Below the pieces are notes generated by a model. That model worked only from the letters and a program-made list of their open reading frames with translations. It had not been told where the DNA came from and searched no databases. A stretch of 64,000 nucleotides of DNA from Ricinus communis (Eukaryota > Streptophyta > Magnoliopsida > Malpighiales > Euphorbiaceae): positions 12,524,001 to 12,588,000 of the forward strand of contig NC_063257.1 in the NCBI RefSeq assembly GCF_019578655.1. The letters run 5' to 3'. A program made the translations under genes and the position numbers. Below, in pieces: positions 24,311 to 49,175 of this stretch. Numbering within the stretch: the first letter of the stretch is position 1; every line of letters begins with the position of its first letter.

Positions 24311-27300
24311 ATGTGGAGGAGATTTCGGTTATCTGGAGTGGTTTTCAAGTACTCCGTATCATCGGCGGTGGCGAGAGCCACAGCCACCCCTCTGCCGTCG
24401 ACTGCGGCTCATATTAGATGCAGGTCAATTGTACCCTCTTTCTATTTTTGTTCTTCTTCTGGTACTATTGACTCTTCTAAGAAAGCCGAGGAAGATAAAA
24501 GAGGAGGCGTCGGAGTCGGAGGAGGTAGTGAAAATATGACGTGTGCGGAGGTGAAAAGGTTGATGAGGTTAGTGAATGTAGAGTCGCTAAAGATGAAGTT
24601 AGGGATTGAAGGGAAAGAGATCATAACATATTCAGATTTGATTAAAGCTTGTGAGAGTATGGGTGTGGCCAGATCTCAAGATGAAGCTGCTGCTTTTGCT
24701 CGTGTTCTTGATGAGGCTGGTGTTGTTCTTCTCTTTCGTGACAAAGTCTACCTCCATCCTGATAAGGTTAATTTTCTATTACTCAAATCTTTGTCTTTAT
24801 AACTTTATTTCTATTCTTCTTCATATATGTACCAATGGATGTTGTTTCTTTCATTACGTTAAGTGCTTAAGCTTCAGGGTGGGGACTTTAATCTTGATAA
24901 ATTCCCATCAATCAACGACAGACAAGCTTTACCCTTTTCTTTCTTTTCTTTTTTCTTTTTTTGGTTGTCTTTCGTTCTCAATTTGATTTTGTTGCTATTG
25001 TAGTATTTTTTTTTCTCTGTTTTGCTTTAGTGAGCTTATCACGGGATTTATGTCCACTCTCATGTTGTTTTTACTCTTTCTCTATCCCATATTTAGAGTT
25101 TAATAAATGAAATTTATTGTAACAATAGCTTAAGACAGTAAGAAAGTTGATTTCTTTACAGAAATTGCTCGTTTATTTACATTACTGCTTAAAGGGTACT
25201 ATTTGCATGACTATTTTCTTGATTTGGAAAATCTATCGTCTTCAATATCATCTTTTTTTAAGAAGTTTTCTTCATTGACTTTAGATCTTTGTTTGTGTTA
25301 TCTTCACACAAATGTAACTTTCGAGTTTACCTCTTTTACTCCGAGTGTTTCAGAACTCCCCCCAACTGTATTCTTCTTGGGGAATATACTTTTCCTTTAT
25401 AGGTTTTATCATTTCAAAAAATGCTCTTTCACCCACTTGCCTACTGAATCAATGAACAGCATGGGATCAACCATGGTTTGACCTTAGGGCTATATTGTCT
25501 TGGTTTTGGATAGATTCACGAAATGATTCATGGAATTGACAGACCAACTTGGCTATCCAGGCAAGTTGGTCTCTGCTTCTCATTCTAACACACAAAGATT
25601 GAAATAAAACTTCTTCTGAAATTATTTTTCCTTTTAAGTAATTTCTCCTTTTCTTTTGTTCTGGAATTGACAAATATCATAAAGCATACCATCACCTTTC
25701 TAGTTTTGCTCAAACTGATATTACTAGCTTGAGAAACAAAATGTTGTCTTTTTTTCTCTTTCTGTTTTCTAGTTATTGAGATATAAGACTTCTTTTGAGG
25801 AGCTAGGGGATTTATTATAAGCTGTATGTTGTTGAACTTTATCTTAGCTGTGCTTCGAGCTGGAGGCAAAGGCTGTACATTGTTAAGTTTGTTGACGCTT
25901 TCTCAGGAAAGCTGCTTTTAGTGGATGAATGTCATATATAGTAGTAAGAAGTCTAGCAATATGAAGCTATGCATGACTTTGTTCGTTCTTCTTTGTTCTT
26001 GTTTTTTAATATTATTATTCTTTTAGATCACGTCTTTCGTACTTGTTGTCATGTTACTGCCCCTTCTACTCTGATGGTGTCTTTTTTTTTTTTTGTGTTT
26101 TTCATCATTCAATGGTGAGCACATTTAGTGGCTTTGGATGCCAGGGTCAGACAAGTGTGCTTGCTATTTCTAGGACGCCACTTCCTTCCCTAACTTCTTT
26201 TGTAATTATAAATGCTGCAAACCATCAGAGTTTGGCATTCTATATTTTGGATAAGAAAGCTTTTGTTAATGTGTGGTTGTCATGCCTATCAAATCTGTCA
26301 CCTTGTAAGTAGGGAAAAAAAAAATCAATTATCTCCATCGAATGGTAGTTTATGGGTGCTCCTAATCAGTAGTGGCATATAGAAGAGTCTACTGAAATGT
26401 CAATTGTGCTACTATTAGGCGAATAAATCCCTCTTAAAAAGGTTTATGTTCTAGACTCTCCTTGGTTTCTGTGTTCAGTTTCCAGCTTTCCTCCAATATT
26501 TACACATAAACATAGTTATATATGTTCGTATAAATAAAAGAGTCTGCATTTTGTAGCAACATTCTATACTTCTAAAAATTTTCTGGTGAGAGAATGTATA
26601 TGCCTTTCTTTTTCTGAGATAACTTTTTTTGGTGAGACACCTTATTAGTGCGCCACTTGACTAACTTTTGGAGGAGAAGTGCAGCTCATTGGGATGGGAA
26701 TTTCTGAGCATAACTTCCACTTGTTGGCTCTGTCAAAACTGATTTATGCTCTTTGACCAGCTGTCTTATAATATTTTGGATTTCTACTGTTGCATGGATG
26801 AGACAATATTGCTTGTAAGGTGCAGTCTTCTAAGAATTCTGGATTTGTATCTTTTTTTTATTGTACTTCTTTTCTCTTTGGATTTGAATTTCAAGAGGTG
26901 GACGAGTGCTACATGACTTGGCTTTTGGGCGATCTTTTGGTGATGTATGAGCTCCTTTAGTAATTACATGTTCTCTTTTTTGCTCTGTAGAATGTTCGTC
27001 ACTGTTGATAATTAGCTTGTTGGCTACAAATGTAATGCATACTTTTGCAATTTTTTGATAGTCATTTGGAATCTGGACATGTTTTATACTCTCTTCTATG
27101 CATGTCAGCATCTGCATTGAATTGGTTTCTCATGAAGTCTGATGAGACCTCAAAAATGAAATCTCAGAGCTGCATTTGTCTGCAGGCTGTTGATGGGTAC
27201 TAAATGATTCAGGGGTTATTTTGGTATGACTAGTTATTATGAACTCCTTTTGCTATTCCTCATGAAAGTTGCAGCAAGGCATGTGCCTTAACAAGGATAT

Positions 27301-28422
27301 TAATCTCTCACCTGATATGCTCTTCAACTCTAGCATATGCTCTTTAACTCCATCATGTAACACTAATCGAAGTAATTAAGACTGTATTTTCGGAATACTG
27401 CATCCCTTCTTCAGATGGTCAAACCATGTGATTAGTGTTCTATTGGCAATTAAGAGCTATAAGTATGCTTAGTTTGACATATTCGCTTTTCTTGCCTCAG
27501 CATTTCATTATGATTGATATCATAAGCTTTAGATGCATAATCACTAATGGATTTAGTTGAGGTATCAATAGATTGGCCCATCGGACAAGCTTTTTTTGGA
27601 TATTATACTCTGTCAAGAAGTTAAATTGCAACTTAGTACTGATATCTGCAGATCAAGAATGATTAAATTTGAGTGTTGTAATATGTTGCTTAGTAGTTCC
27701 TTTGCTCCAACTATATTACAGCAGGAGGCATAAACCCTAGGGTTTGTTCATGCTTTTTAGTAGGTCCATGCAGTAGATGTGATCTTAGAAATAAGAACCA
27801 AAGGTTTTGATACTTAGCTTTCTGGTGTTTTCTTCTTTTATTATTTATTCATCATTTTCTTCTGTATATTTTCCTAGATTATTGCACCCATTGATTATTA
27901 GATTGGTCTTGCTTCTTATAACTTCATTGTATTCAGGTGGTAGAGCTGGTTAAAAGAGCAATGCCCCTGGCTCTGATGCCTGAAGATGACCCTGTAAGAG
28001 AAGAGCTAAAGTGCCTGCAAGAGAGGAAAGAAGAAATTGACATACAAGCACATAAGCAGGTCCGACGCATCCTCTGGTGTGGGCTTGGGTTGTCTCTGAT
28101 GCAGGTCGGACTATTCTTTCGACTAACATTTTGGGAATTTTCATGGGATGTAATGGAACCTATTGCATTTTTTGCGACCACAACCGGCATAATAGTAGGC
28201 TATGCCTACTTCTTGATCACTTCAAGAGATCCAACGTATCAAGACTTTATGAAGAGGCTATTTCTCTCCAGGCAGAGGAAATTATTGAAGAAGTATAAGT
28301 TTGATGTTGAGAGATTCAAGGAATTGCAGAAGAAAGTGAAGACACCATTGGATGCCACTGCAACTATTAGAAATCGAGTCGGGATGGAATTGGAACTTGA
28401 TGATGCCGCCCATAAAGACTGA
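24311..28422 (+). CDS. MCU: Mitochondrial calcium uniporter (pore-forming MCU family)
   Basis: Predicted 313-residue inner-membrane Ca2+ channel. Two coding exons: 24311-24766 and 27937-28422, joined in phase 0 across a 3.17-kb intron. The N-terminus is rich in Arg, Ser and Ala with few acids, as expected of a mitochondrial presequence. A matrix domain follows (about 74-175). A coiled-coil-like segment (about 173-196) precedes the first membrane helix, [20 protein letters not shown] (196-215). The pore signature WDVMEPI (222-228) has the two acidic residues D223 and E226 that line the selectivity filter in the family. A second helix (about 229-246) and a basic C-terminal coiled coil complete the protein. 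Plant genomes usually hold several MCU genes and this one cannot be matched to a single paralogue. The first in-frame ATG of the long exon was chosen as start. Confidence 0.93.
24767..27936 (+). other. Long intron of the calcium uniporter gene
   Basis: Single 3,170-bp intron with GT donor at 24767 and TTCAG acceptor at 27932-27936. It is T-rich and has only short chance frames. No transposable element could be delimited. Confidence 0.7.
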
Positions 28423-29300
28423 CTTTTTCCATTTTGCTATCAGTTTTGCTCTGATTCTTCACATCTTTTATCAGAACCTTATAAGGTAAACTTATCAGTC
28501 CCTCCTGTTTTTAGTGTAGGTTGGGAAAATATTTACACTCCTTACTGGCAGATAGAACGTACCTTTCAATTTTCTGATACTTGCCTTCTTGTAGCTTCTC
28601 GGTCCCAAGAGATTAATGCCACAAGATAAAGTACCCCCAAAAGTTTTTGACTTGTCAGATACTGAAATTTCTTTCAGGAGATAATGTACAAGTGCTCAAT
28701 TACCATTTATGAAAATGTCCAATTTCTAGAAATTGTGGCTTGTAAACAGGCAAGTTGTTCAAAAACCTGAACTTTTAGGCCAATAGCCTTTCTGTCATGC
28801 TTGGTTATCAGCTCAAAAAGGTTGTAATTGAAAGGTTTGATGCCATCCAATTGCCATGGAAATTTGTTTGCTTAGCCAATTGTGAAAGAAAAAGGTAACA
28901 GTTCTGTGAAAATATAAAAGAAGAAAAGTAAGTTAGATTTTCTTTTCTATGTCTTGATCTTCGCATGACAGAAAGGAAATGAACGAAATTTACAACATAT
29001 AAAGCTATTACTCCTATACAAAAGAATTTTTGATTTTTAAATATTGTTTAGGTTTAATATAAAGGGTTGTTTAGTTAATAATAAAGTTGGATGAGAGTTC
29101 TTTAGAGAATAAATTCTCAAACCAATTATAAATGGTCAAATAAATGAAATAATTACTTATCATTTATATTTATATTATTTTATATATTTATAACAAATGA
29201 AATATTGTTACTTTTTAACAATAATTAAACATTGTTATTAGTGTTAATGATACATTGAACCAAATAATATATAAAAAATCATTTTCATTTCCTTTCTCAG
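28423..29300. other. 3' region of the uniporter gene and intergenic sequence
   Basis: It begins with the likely 3' UTR of the uniporter gene and passes into AT-rich intergenic DNA. No gene was seen. A short two-copy direct repeat containing AGCG(A/G)AAC(C/T)ATC(T/C)C(G/A)CTTAGAGATTTTT lies at about 29320-29385, just beyond. Confidence 0.5.
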
Positions 29301-29439
29301 TTCTCTCCATTCCCATTTAGCGAAACCATCTCGCTTAGAGATTTTTGTTGTTGAAGTTCCTTTAGCGGAACTATCCCACTTAGAGATTTTTTATTGAATG
29401 TTCCTCCGGTGCTATTGGCTACATCTCTCTGTCTTCATC

Positions 29440-30125
29440 CTCTAGTTTACATATGGGTACCATTCAGTTCATCATTTTGACCTGTAGTGTTTCTGTTTGT
29501 TTGTCCTCCCACTGCGTTAACCGATCTTCAAATTGCGTCAACCGCGAATTGACTTCTCTGTTAAGTACATCTTGATACTGTTGTTTGAGGATTAGTATTT
29601 GGGGAAACATGGGTTCCGCTTGAAAAAACAGTAGCTGTGTTGTTCAAATCTGGGAATGGTATCAGTCCCAAATTCCTCGACAGTGGGTGTTGTGTAGCTT
29701 ATGGGAGTTCTGTATGGGTACGGATAAAAATGCTGATACGGACCATTCATGTATGGTTGAAAAGCTGTTTGTTGAAATGCTGATATCATTCATAGCAACT
29801 GATATGGTTTCAGAGGCACTTACTTAAAGTTACAGAAAAAGCATTGGAAAAAGTATTTTAAATATTTACACTAGTTGTCCCTTTACTTAGAGTGGAATCT
29901 ATCTTCTTAGCAGATACCTGAACCCACTCTGATGAAAAAAGCTTTATTACCAACTTGCTTGCCACCACCTTTTTCATTAAAGGAACTAGAATCTGAGTAA
30001 CATGTAGGCACTTTTGACCTTCCATACCTTATGAACCTATTTAGTAAAGCAATACCCACAATTTTGTATGCCCAAATCCATAAAGAAAACTTCCCGTCTC
30101 TTAGAAATCCACTCATATACAATGT
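29440..30125 (-). pseudogene. Unrecognised coding-like remnant
   Basis: This stretch is less AT-rich than its surroundings. On the minus strand it gives short open pieces: a 65-codon frame at 29592-29789, rich in Tyr, Pro and Phe (PYQHFYPYPYRTP), and a 71-codon frame at 29907-30122. Between and after them a Gln/Asn-rich stretch can be read in another frame. No start-to-stop gene or splice pattern fits. It may be debris of a transposase gene or an unknown host gene; I cannot assign a family. Confidence 0.25.
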
Positions 30126-32054
30126 ATCTCTCTCATCATCTTTCTAAGCTACTAAAATAGGAGAACTATTCACATCCAATTCAACTAGGATCCTAGCACA
30201 ATTCAATCTGGCCTATAATTAATGCATTAGTATGTACAAAGAGGGGTTTCACAAATACCATCGGCCATGTTCGTACTAATTTATTACCACTTCCTTTTGG
30301 TTTTTTTATTTTTCTTTATCTTTTATGCTGCTTTTTTAAAAATTTGACTTTTTTTAGAAAATAAGAATATTTCATTCATTAAAAAATAAAAAGTAAATTT
30401 AGATCAATAACAGAAATAAAGAACACTAGAATGAAAAATTATAAAAAGAAAAATCTCACTTGAATATTTAAAACTTGTGGTGTGAATAAAGTTTTCTGTA
30501 TTTGTTTATATGCTCCATTCCAGTGACTATTTTAAATCACAAATCGACTTTTTAATTTTTAAATCAATTCGACTGCAAGAACATCAAATAAATAAATTTT
30601 TATTATCAATTTTATAGCTCTATGAAATTCCATAAATATGTCGTAAATAAAGATTCTGTAAAGGGTATAATCAAAATCTCCACAAATGATTTAAATTTAC
30701 ATTAAAAAAATCAAAAATTCTATAAAAAGAGATATAGCGAAATCTTAATAATAATAAAAAATAAACAAATGATTTTTTATTTATTTATTGATCATATAAA
30801 ATAATATAAATAAAAAATAAAAAACACCAAAGTTGATTTAAAAGATAATCATCAATAGCTCAAGGAAAGGGTTTTGTATGAAAAATAATAAAAGGAAAAG
30901 AGAGCATAAAACAGAAAGGCAGTTGAGGTTTTCATAAGAGAATATTATAAATTTGACTTTAAAAAATAATAGAGTAAAGTAAGCCTTTTTTTAAAATTAA
31001 AAAAAAAAAGATTTTAAAAAGTAGAAATAAAAAAATAAAAAAAAATGAAAAATCTATTAAAAGCAAGGTGCCCACATTCATGACAAACTAACCCTAACTA
31101 AGTGAGGCGGGCAAGTGGAATCAGATTCTTGTTAATTCTGTCAAATCATAATGAAAATCAAAATTTATTATTAGGGTTTATTTTTTAATCAAAAGTGGGT
31201 GGACCACTCTTCATTTCCCTAATTTAACCCTCACTAACCCTAAGCCAATGGCATTTGGGAACTCAAATTTGATTGGGAATCTCAGCCTCAATCTCTTGCT
31301 AAGGAGCATTAAAAGTTTTCAATTATTATTTCTTTTTTTTTTATGTTTGTTATTCATTTATTATATATCATCCACAAAAAGTTTCAGAAGTGGATTAAGA
31401 TTTGTATTGCTTTTTATATTTAATTAGAGTAATTATTATTTATGTTGTACATAGTATAAATAAAGAATTAAACAACCTGTAAATTGGCAGGATGAATTTT
31501 ATTTTTAGAATTAAATAAAATTGAATACTGTATTTGATTAAAATTTATAAAATTTATTTGTAAATCTAAAATTTATATATTTTGAATAAAGTAAAAATTA
31601 ATTTAAAATTTTACTTAATCAAATCTATATAAAATTGATTATAATTAAACTAAATTTTAACAAAATAAATAAAATTTTCAAATGAATTTTACATTTTCAT
31701 ACCATCAAAAAAATTTCATTTAACTTTATCATTTTTATTTTATTTTCTATCTCATGTCTTTTTTTCAAATAAAAATAAATATTTTAATAAATTTCAACCA
31801 AGTATAGCATTAAAGCTTCTAATTTTCAAATGGTTAAAGCAGTAATAAAAGGCTAAACAATGTCATGGCTACTTGTTATCTCTCTAAGTAACACAGGCAG
31901 GAAACCAGCTTGGAGCTATGAACATACCTTTTCTTTTTCCAAAGGCAAAGATATTGTCAATTACTACACAGAATTTAAATCCTCTGAACTATTAATGAAA
32001 ACATAAATATCTTTTTGTACAAAATTACTTTTCTTAATCTAATGCAATTGCTTA
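30126..32054. other. AT-rich intergenic stretch between the remnant and the RecQ gene 3' end
   Basis: No gene seen. Long A- and T-runs dominate. The part next to 32055 is probably the 3' UTR of the helicase gene. Confidence 0.5.
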
Positions 32055-45494
<13,440 letters not shown>

Positions 45495-48400
45495 ATCTTC
45501 TTCTTCACTGAGAGACTCTGCTCTTTGGGCATGAGAATCGGAAAACCCCCAGACCAAAACTGCCTTTTCTCTCGTTTCTCTTCATTTTCCCGCTCTTTTC
45601 TTCGCGTTGGATCAAAGCCTATGGATCCTTTTGCGTAAAGCCCAAATATAGACGATTATTGAACTACAGTGAATACAGTAAAACCTTTCAATAATACTGT
45701 GTAGAGGAATATATGGAGATAAGAATTTATTTAGTTACAAATAAGAATAAATTTTATATTTTTCTATATAGTAACATATGTATATATAATTTTAAAAAAT
45801 TATATATTATACTATATTTTATCTTATTACAATATTGTTTTGTCTCATCAATCTTATTTGTATAATATAACAAGATACATATTTTATCTTCATTTTACCA
45901 AAATTATTAAATATTAAGTCTAGAAAGAAATTTTAATATTCAAATCTCCATTGAGTTATAGCTTCTTCATAGTTATAAATTTTATTTAGTTTTAATTGTA
46001 TAAGATTTTATTGGATTGAGAAAATCTTATAAATACGGAAAATGGTGCACTTTTTATTATTCCAAAACTTATTTTGAAAAGTATCTGGAATTTTTAAAAT
46101 AATAAGAAAAATACCTAAAATTTTGAAAGAAAACGTAAAACCTAAAAAGTAAAGGATAAATTAACAAAACTTCATTATATCAAATAAAAAATAAATAAAT
46201 TGATAAAATTTTACTTCCATGGAGAATTAAATTTAGAAAAACCATAAGAAAATGTTACTTTCGAATTCTAAAATAAAACTATAAATCTCACAAAATTACT
46301 TTATTTTTTTCAAATTTTTATTTGTTTTAGTCGATTTCTAATCAACATTGATGAAATCGATATATTTACAAGAATTTCAAAGATAATTAATCAATCCGAG
46401 TTGATTTCAAAAAATCAAATATGAAAAGAAAAGGTAAAAGCAAATCCATAAATAATATTGATATGTTATATAATAAAAAATCAAAAGTAAACCAAAAATC
46501 AATATATTGGAAAGACATATCTAACATAACAAAAAAAAGTGTTGATTTGTTGCAAAAATAAATTTAAAAAAAAAAACATAACTAAAGGTAAACTATGACA
46601 TAACAAAAAATAGACCAAAAAATAAATATATTAAAATAAATATATTGATTTGTTGTAAAAAAGCCAAAAGAACCAAACAAAAAACAACATATTGAAAAGT
46701 GAACCATAGTATGACAGAAAGTAAACAAAAAAAATGCTAATTTGTTGTAAAAATAAATTAAAAATATTAAATTATTGTAAAAATAAATCAAAAAATAACA
46801 TACTTGAATGTAAATTATAGCATAACAAAAAATAAACCAAAATCTGTATATTTTGAAACAAAAAAATAAAAACCAAACAGAAAATGCATGTTGCATGTAA
46901 TATGACATATAACACATCAAATTATTACACCATCTAATGCAAATGATACAATAAAAAGACATTTGTCATGCATGCAAAAGTAAAAAATTCTTTATCTTTT
47001 TTTATTGTCTTCCACCATTGTCTATTTCTTTTGTTTCTCCTCATTCTTTTATTATTATTATTATTATTTTTTTGCTTTTCTTCTTCAATTTATATCTATC
47101 TCATTTTCTTCTTCAAAAAATAAAGATTCATTCTTCATTTTAGCTTGAAAGATGACTCATTCCACCATTTTCTTTTTCACTTAAAGAAATGTCACACATA
47201 GCATGTATGTAAAGAAAAATATTCTTTCTTCTTTATAATCACTAACGACTCAAATTTTTCTTCTCTCTTCTTCAATACATTTCAAGATTATTCAATTCTA
47301 TGTTTTACCTTCTTCAATTGACGTTTGATTTCTATTAAATATTTTTTTAGCTATTTAATTATAAAGATATTTGTTATAACTATTGTTAATTTTTTTTAAA
47401 TTATATTCAAGAAATATTTACTACCAAAATGAGACTATTTGAATTTAATAACGATCATTTAAATGGATTTTATAGAGAAAAGAAATGTAATCTTTTTATT
47501 AATTTTCTTGAATAATTTTTTTAAAAAATTTAATAATTAATTATCAATTTTCTTGTTATTAAATTCACATTCACATTTTTATTTTTGGAGTTTTCTTTGA
47601 AAAAATTAGAACATATTAGAGCAGCAACCTATAAAAAGGAACTAAAATAAAAACATCATAAAAAAGAAGGCCGTATAAAAGAAGAAACAAAAAAAAGCGC
47701 TACCGTAAAAAAGAAAAAAGTTTGGAAAAAGCCATATCCTGTAAAAAAATTTCAAGAATATTATACTTCAAATTTTGAATTATTTTCTATTTATTCAAAA
47801 ATTATAAATTTTTTAAAATAGTCATATCGAGGTCTTTATATTATACTATATTAACATTTTATGCCTGAATCGATATTTCATAAGTCGGAGAACTATTCCA
47901 TAGACTTTATGCATGAATGAGAATGAAATTATTATATTTTATATGTTGTTTGATTAAATACGAAAGAAAATCAAATTTAGTTATCTTTGACATCAATAAT
48001 AATACTTAATTATCATTAAAAAATAATTAATTTACTAATTAATATATGCAACATTATAAAAAAAATATTTATATGAATAATAAGTTATTATTTCACTTAT
48101 TTAAATATTTCTAATTAATTTGACTTGATTTCGGCGAGAATGAACTTCTATTTTATATGAAAAAAAAAAAAAGGAGAATGGATGATTTTCCGTTGATGGG
48201 GGTAATCCCATTATGATTCCATTTATAATTTATTTGACTTGACTTCTGTGAGAATTAACTTTCATTTCTTAAGAAAAATGGATAATAAGTGATTTCCATT
48301 GATGGGTAATCTCATTCTGATTTTCAGAGTCATTTTTAATGAACCAAACACCAACAACAGAATCACTTATTCCCATTTCTATTACCATTCCATTTTGGGA

Positions 48401-49175
48401 ATTTCTATTTCCATTCTATGTTTTTACAAACCAAACGACCCCTTAGTGAAAACAAGGGAAGGAATGGAGGAGGAGAAGGGGAAATAAAACATCTAACTAT
48501 TTATTTAGGAAGAATTGAGAGAAATAGAAGGTAATCAAATGAAAATTTTTTGGCCTAGATCATAATTCAATTGACTACAAGATTTATACATGTGCTAGGC
48601 TTTAGTTATAAAAGTGTAATACATCATGCCACAAGTATATATTTAGATAGATAGTGTCTTACACATCATTTATAAACACATTTAATAAAAATAAATTACA
48701 TTTATTAGTAAAAATCAATGTAACTTATTCTTATTGATGTGTTTATGAATCCCTTCAAAGGAAGAATTCCTCTCAATATAGTTTATTGTTGAGTGTTTAT
48801 ATGCTCAAGAGTCCTGAATAGTTATTCCATCTTACAAGAAATTACAGGCTTTTACTTTTATCTTTTCCCTTCTTTTCTTTTTCTATTGAAAGAAAGAGTG
48901 AGTCTAACAGAATTTTTTCAAGACTTTTTGGCCACTCTTATGAACAAATTTTTAGTTGCTTGCAACAAGGCCCTGTTGTCCATGGCTATGTTGACACCAT
49001 CATCACAAATTCTACCCAAATAAATATGTATTTGTTCATCTTTATTTTTGACATAAACATTGGAGGAAAAAAAAGGGAAGGAGTTTTAAGTAATTCATTT
49101 TCTTCAAAAATGTTTGGAAGATAAATAAACATTTTTTTTTTCACATTAAAACTCAATTCTTGAATCTTGATGAAT
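45495..49175. other. AT-rich intergenic stretch between the RecQ start and the FHIT 3' end
   Basis: The first ~150 bases hold the 5' UTR and promoter of the helicase gene. The rest is AT-rich. About 46430-46870 shows a degenerate repetition of CATAACAAAAAATA(A/G)ACCAAAAA and TTTGTTGTAAAAATAAAT units roughly every 60-100 bases; the 126-codon frame across it is a by-product. A direct duplication lies at 48119-48340 and the remainder carries no recognisable gene. Confidence 0.5.
48119..48440. repeat. Tandem duplication (113-bp period) at the end of a MITE-like block
   Basis: TTTGACTTGATTTCGGCGAG at 48119 and TTTGACTTGACTTCTGTGAG at 48232 start two diverged copies of a segment of about 113 bp that also share a CATTGATGGG/CGTTGATGGG block. 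The sequence then runs into CCATTTCTATTACCATTCCA and ends ACCAAACGACCCC, a wording often seen at ends of small hAT-like elements in plants. The transposon assignment is weak. Confidence 0.45.

Noticed and set aside
24442..28190. Minus-strand frames opposite the uniporter exons
   Set aside because: Shadows of the real coding exons; no independent start, splice or motif evidence.
46582..46962. 126-codon Phe/Tyr-rich frame
   Set aside because: Low-complexity by-product of a repetitive AT-rich region.
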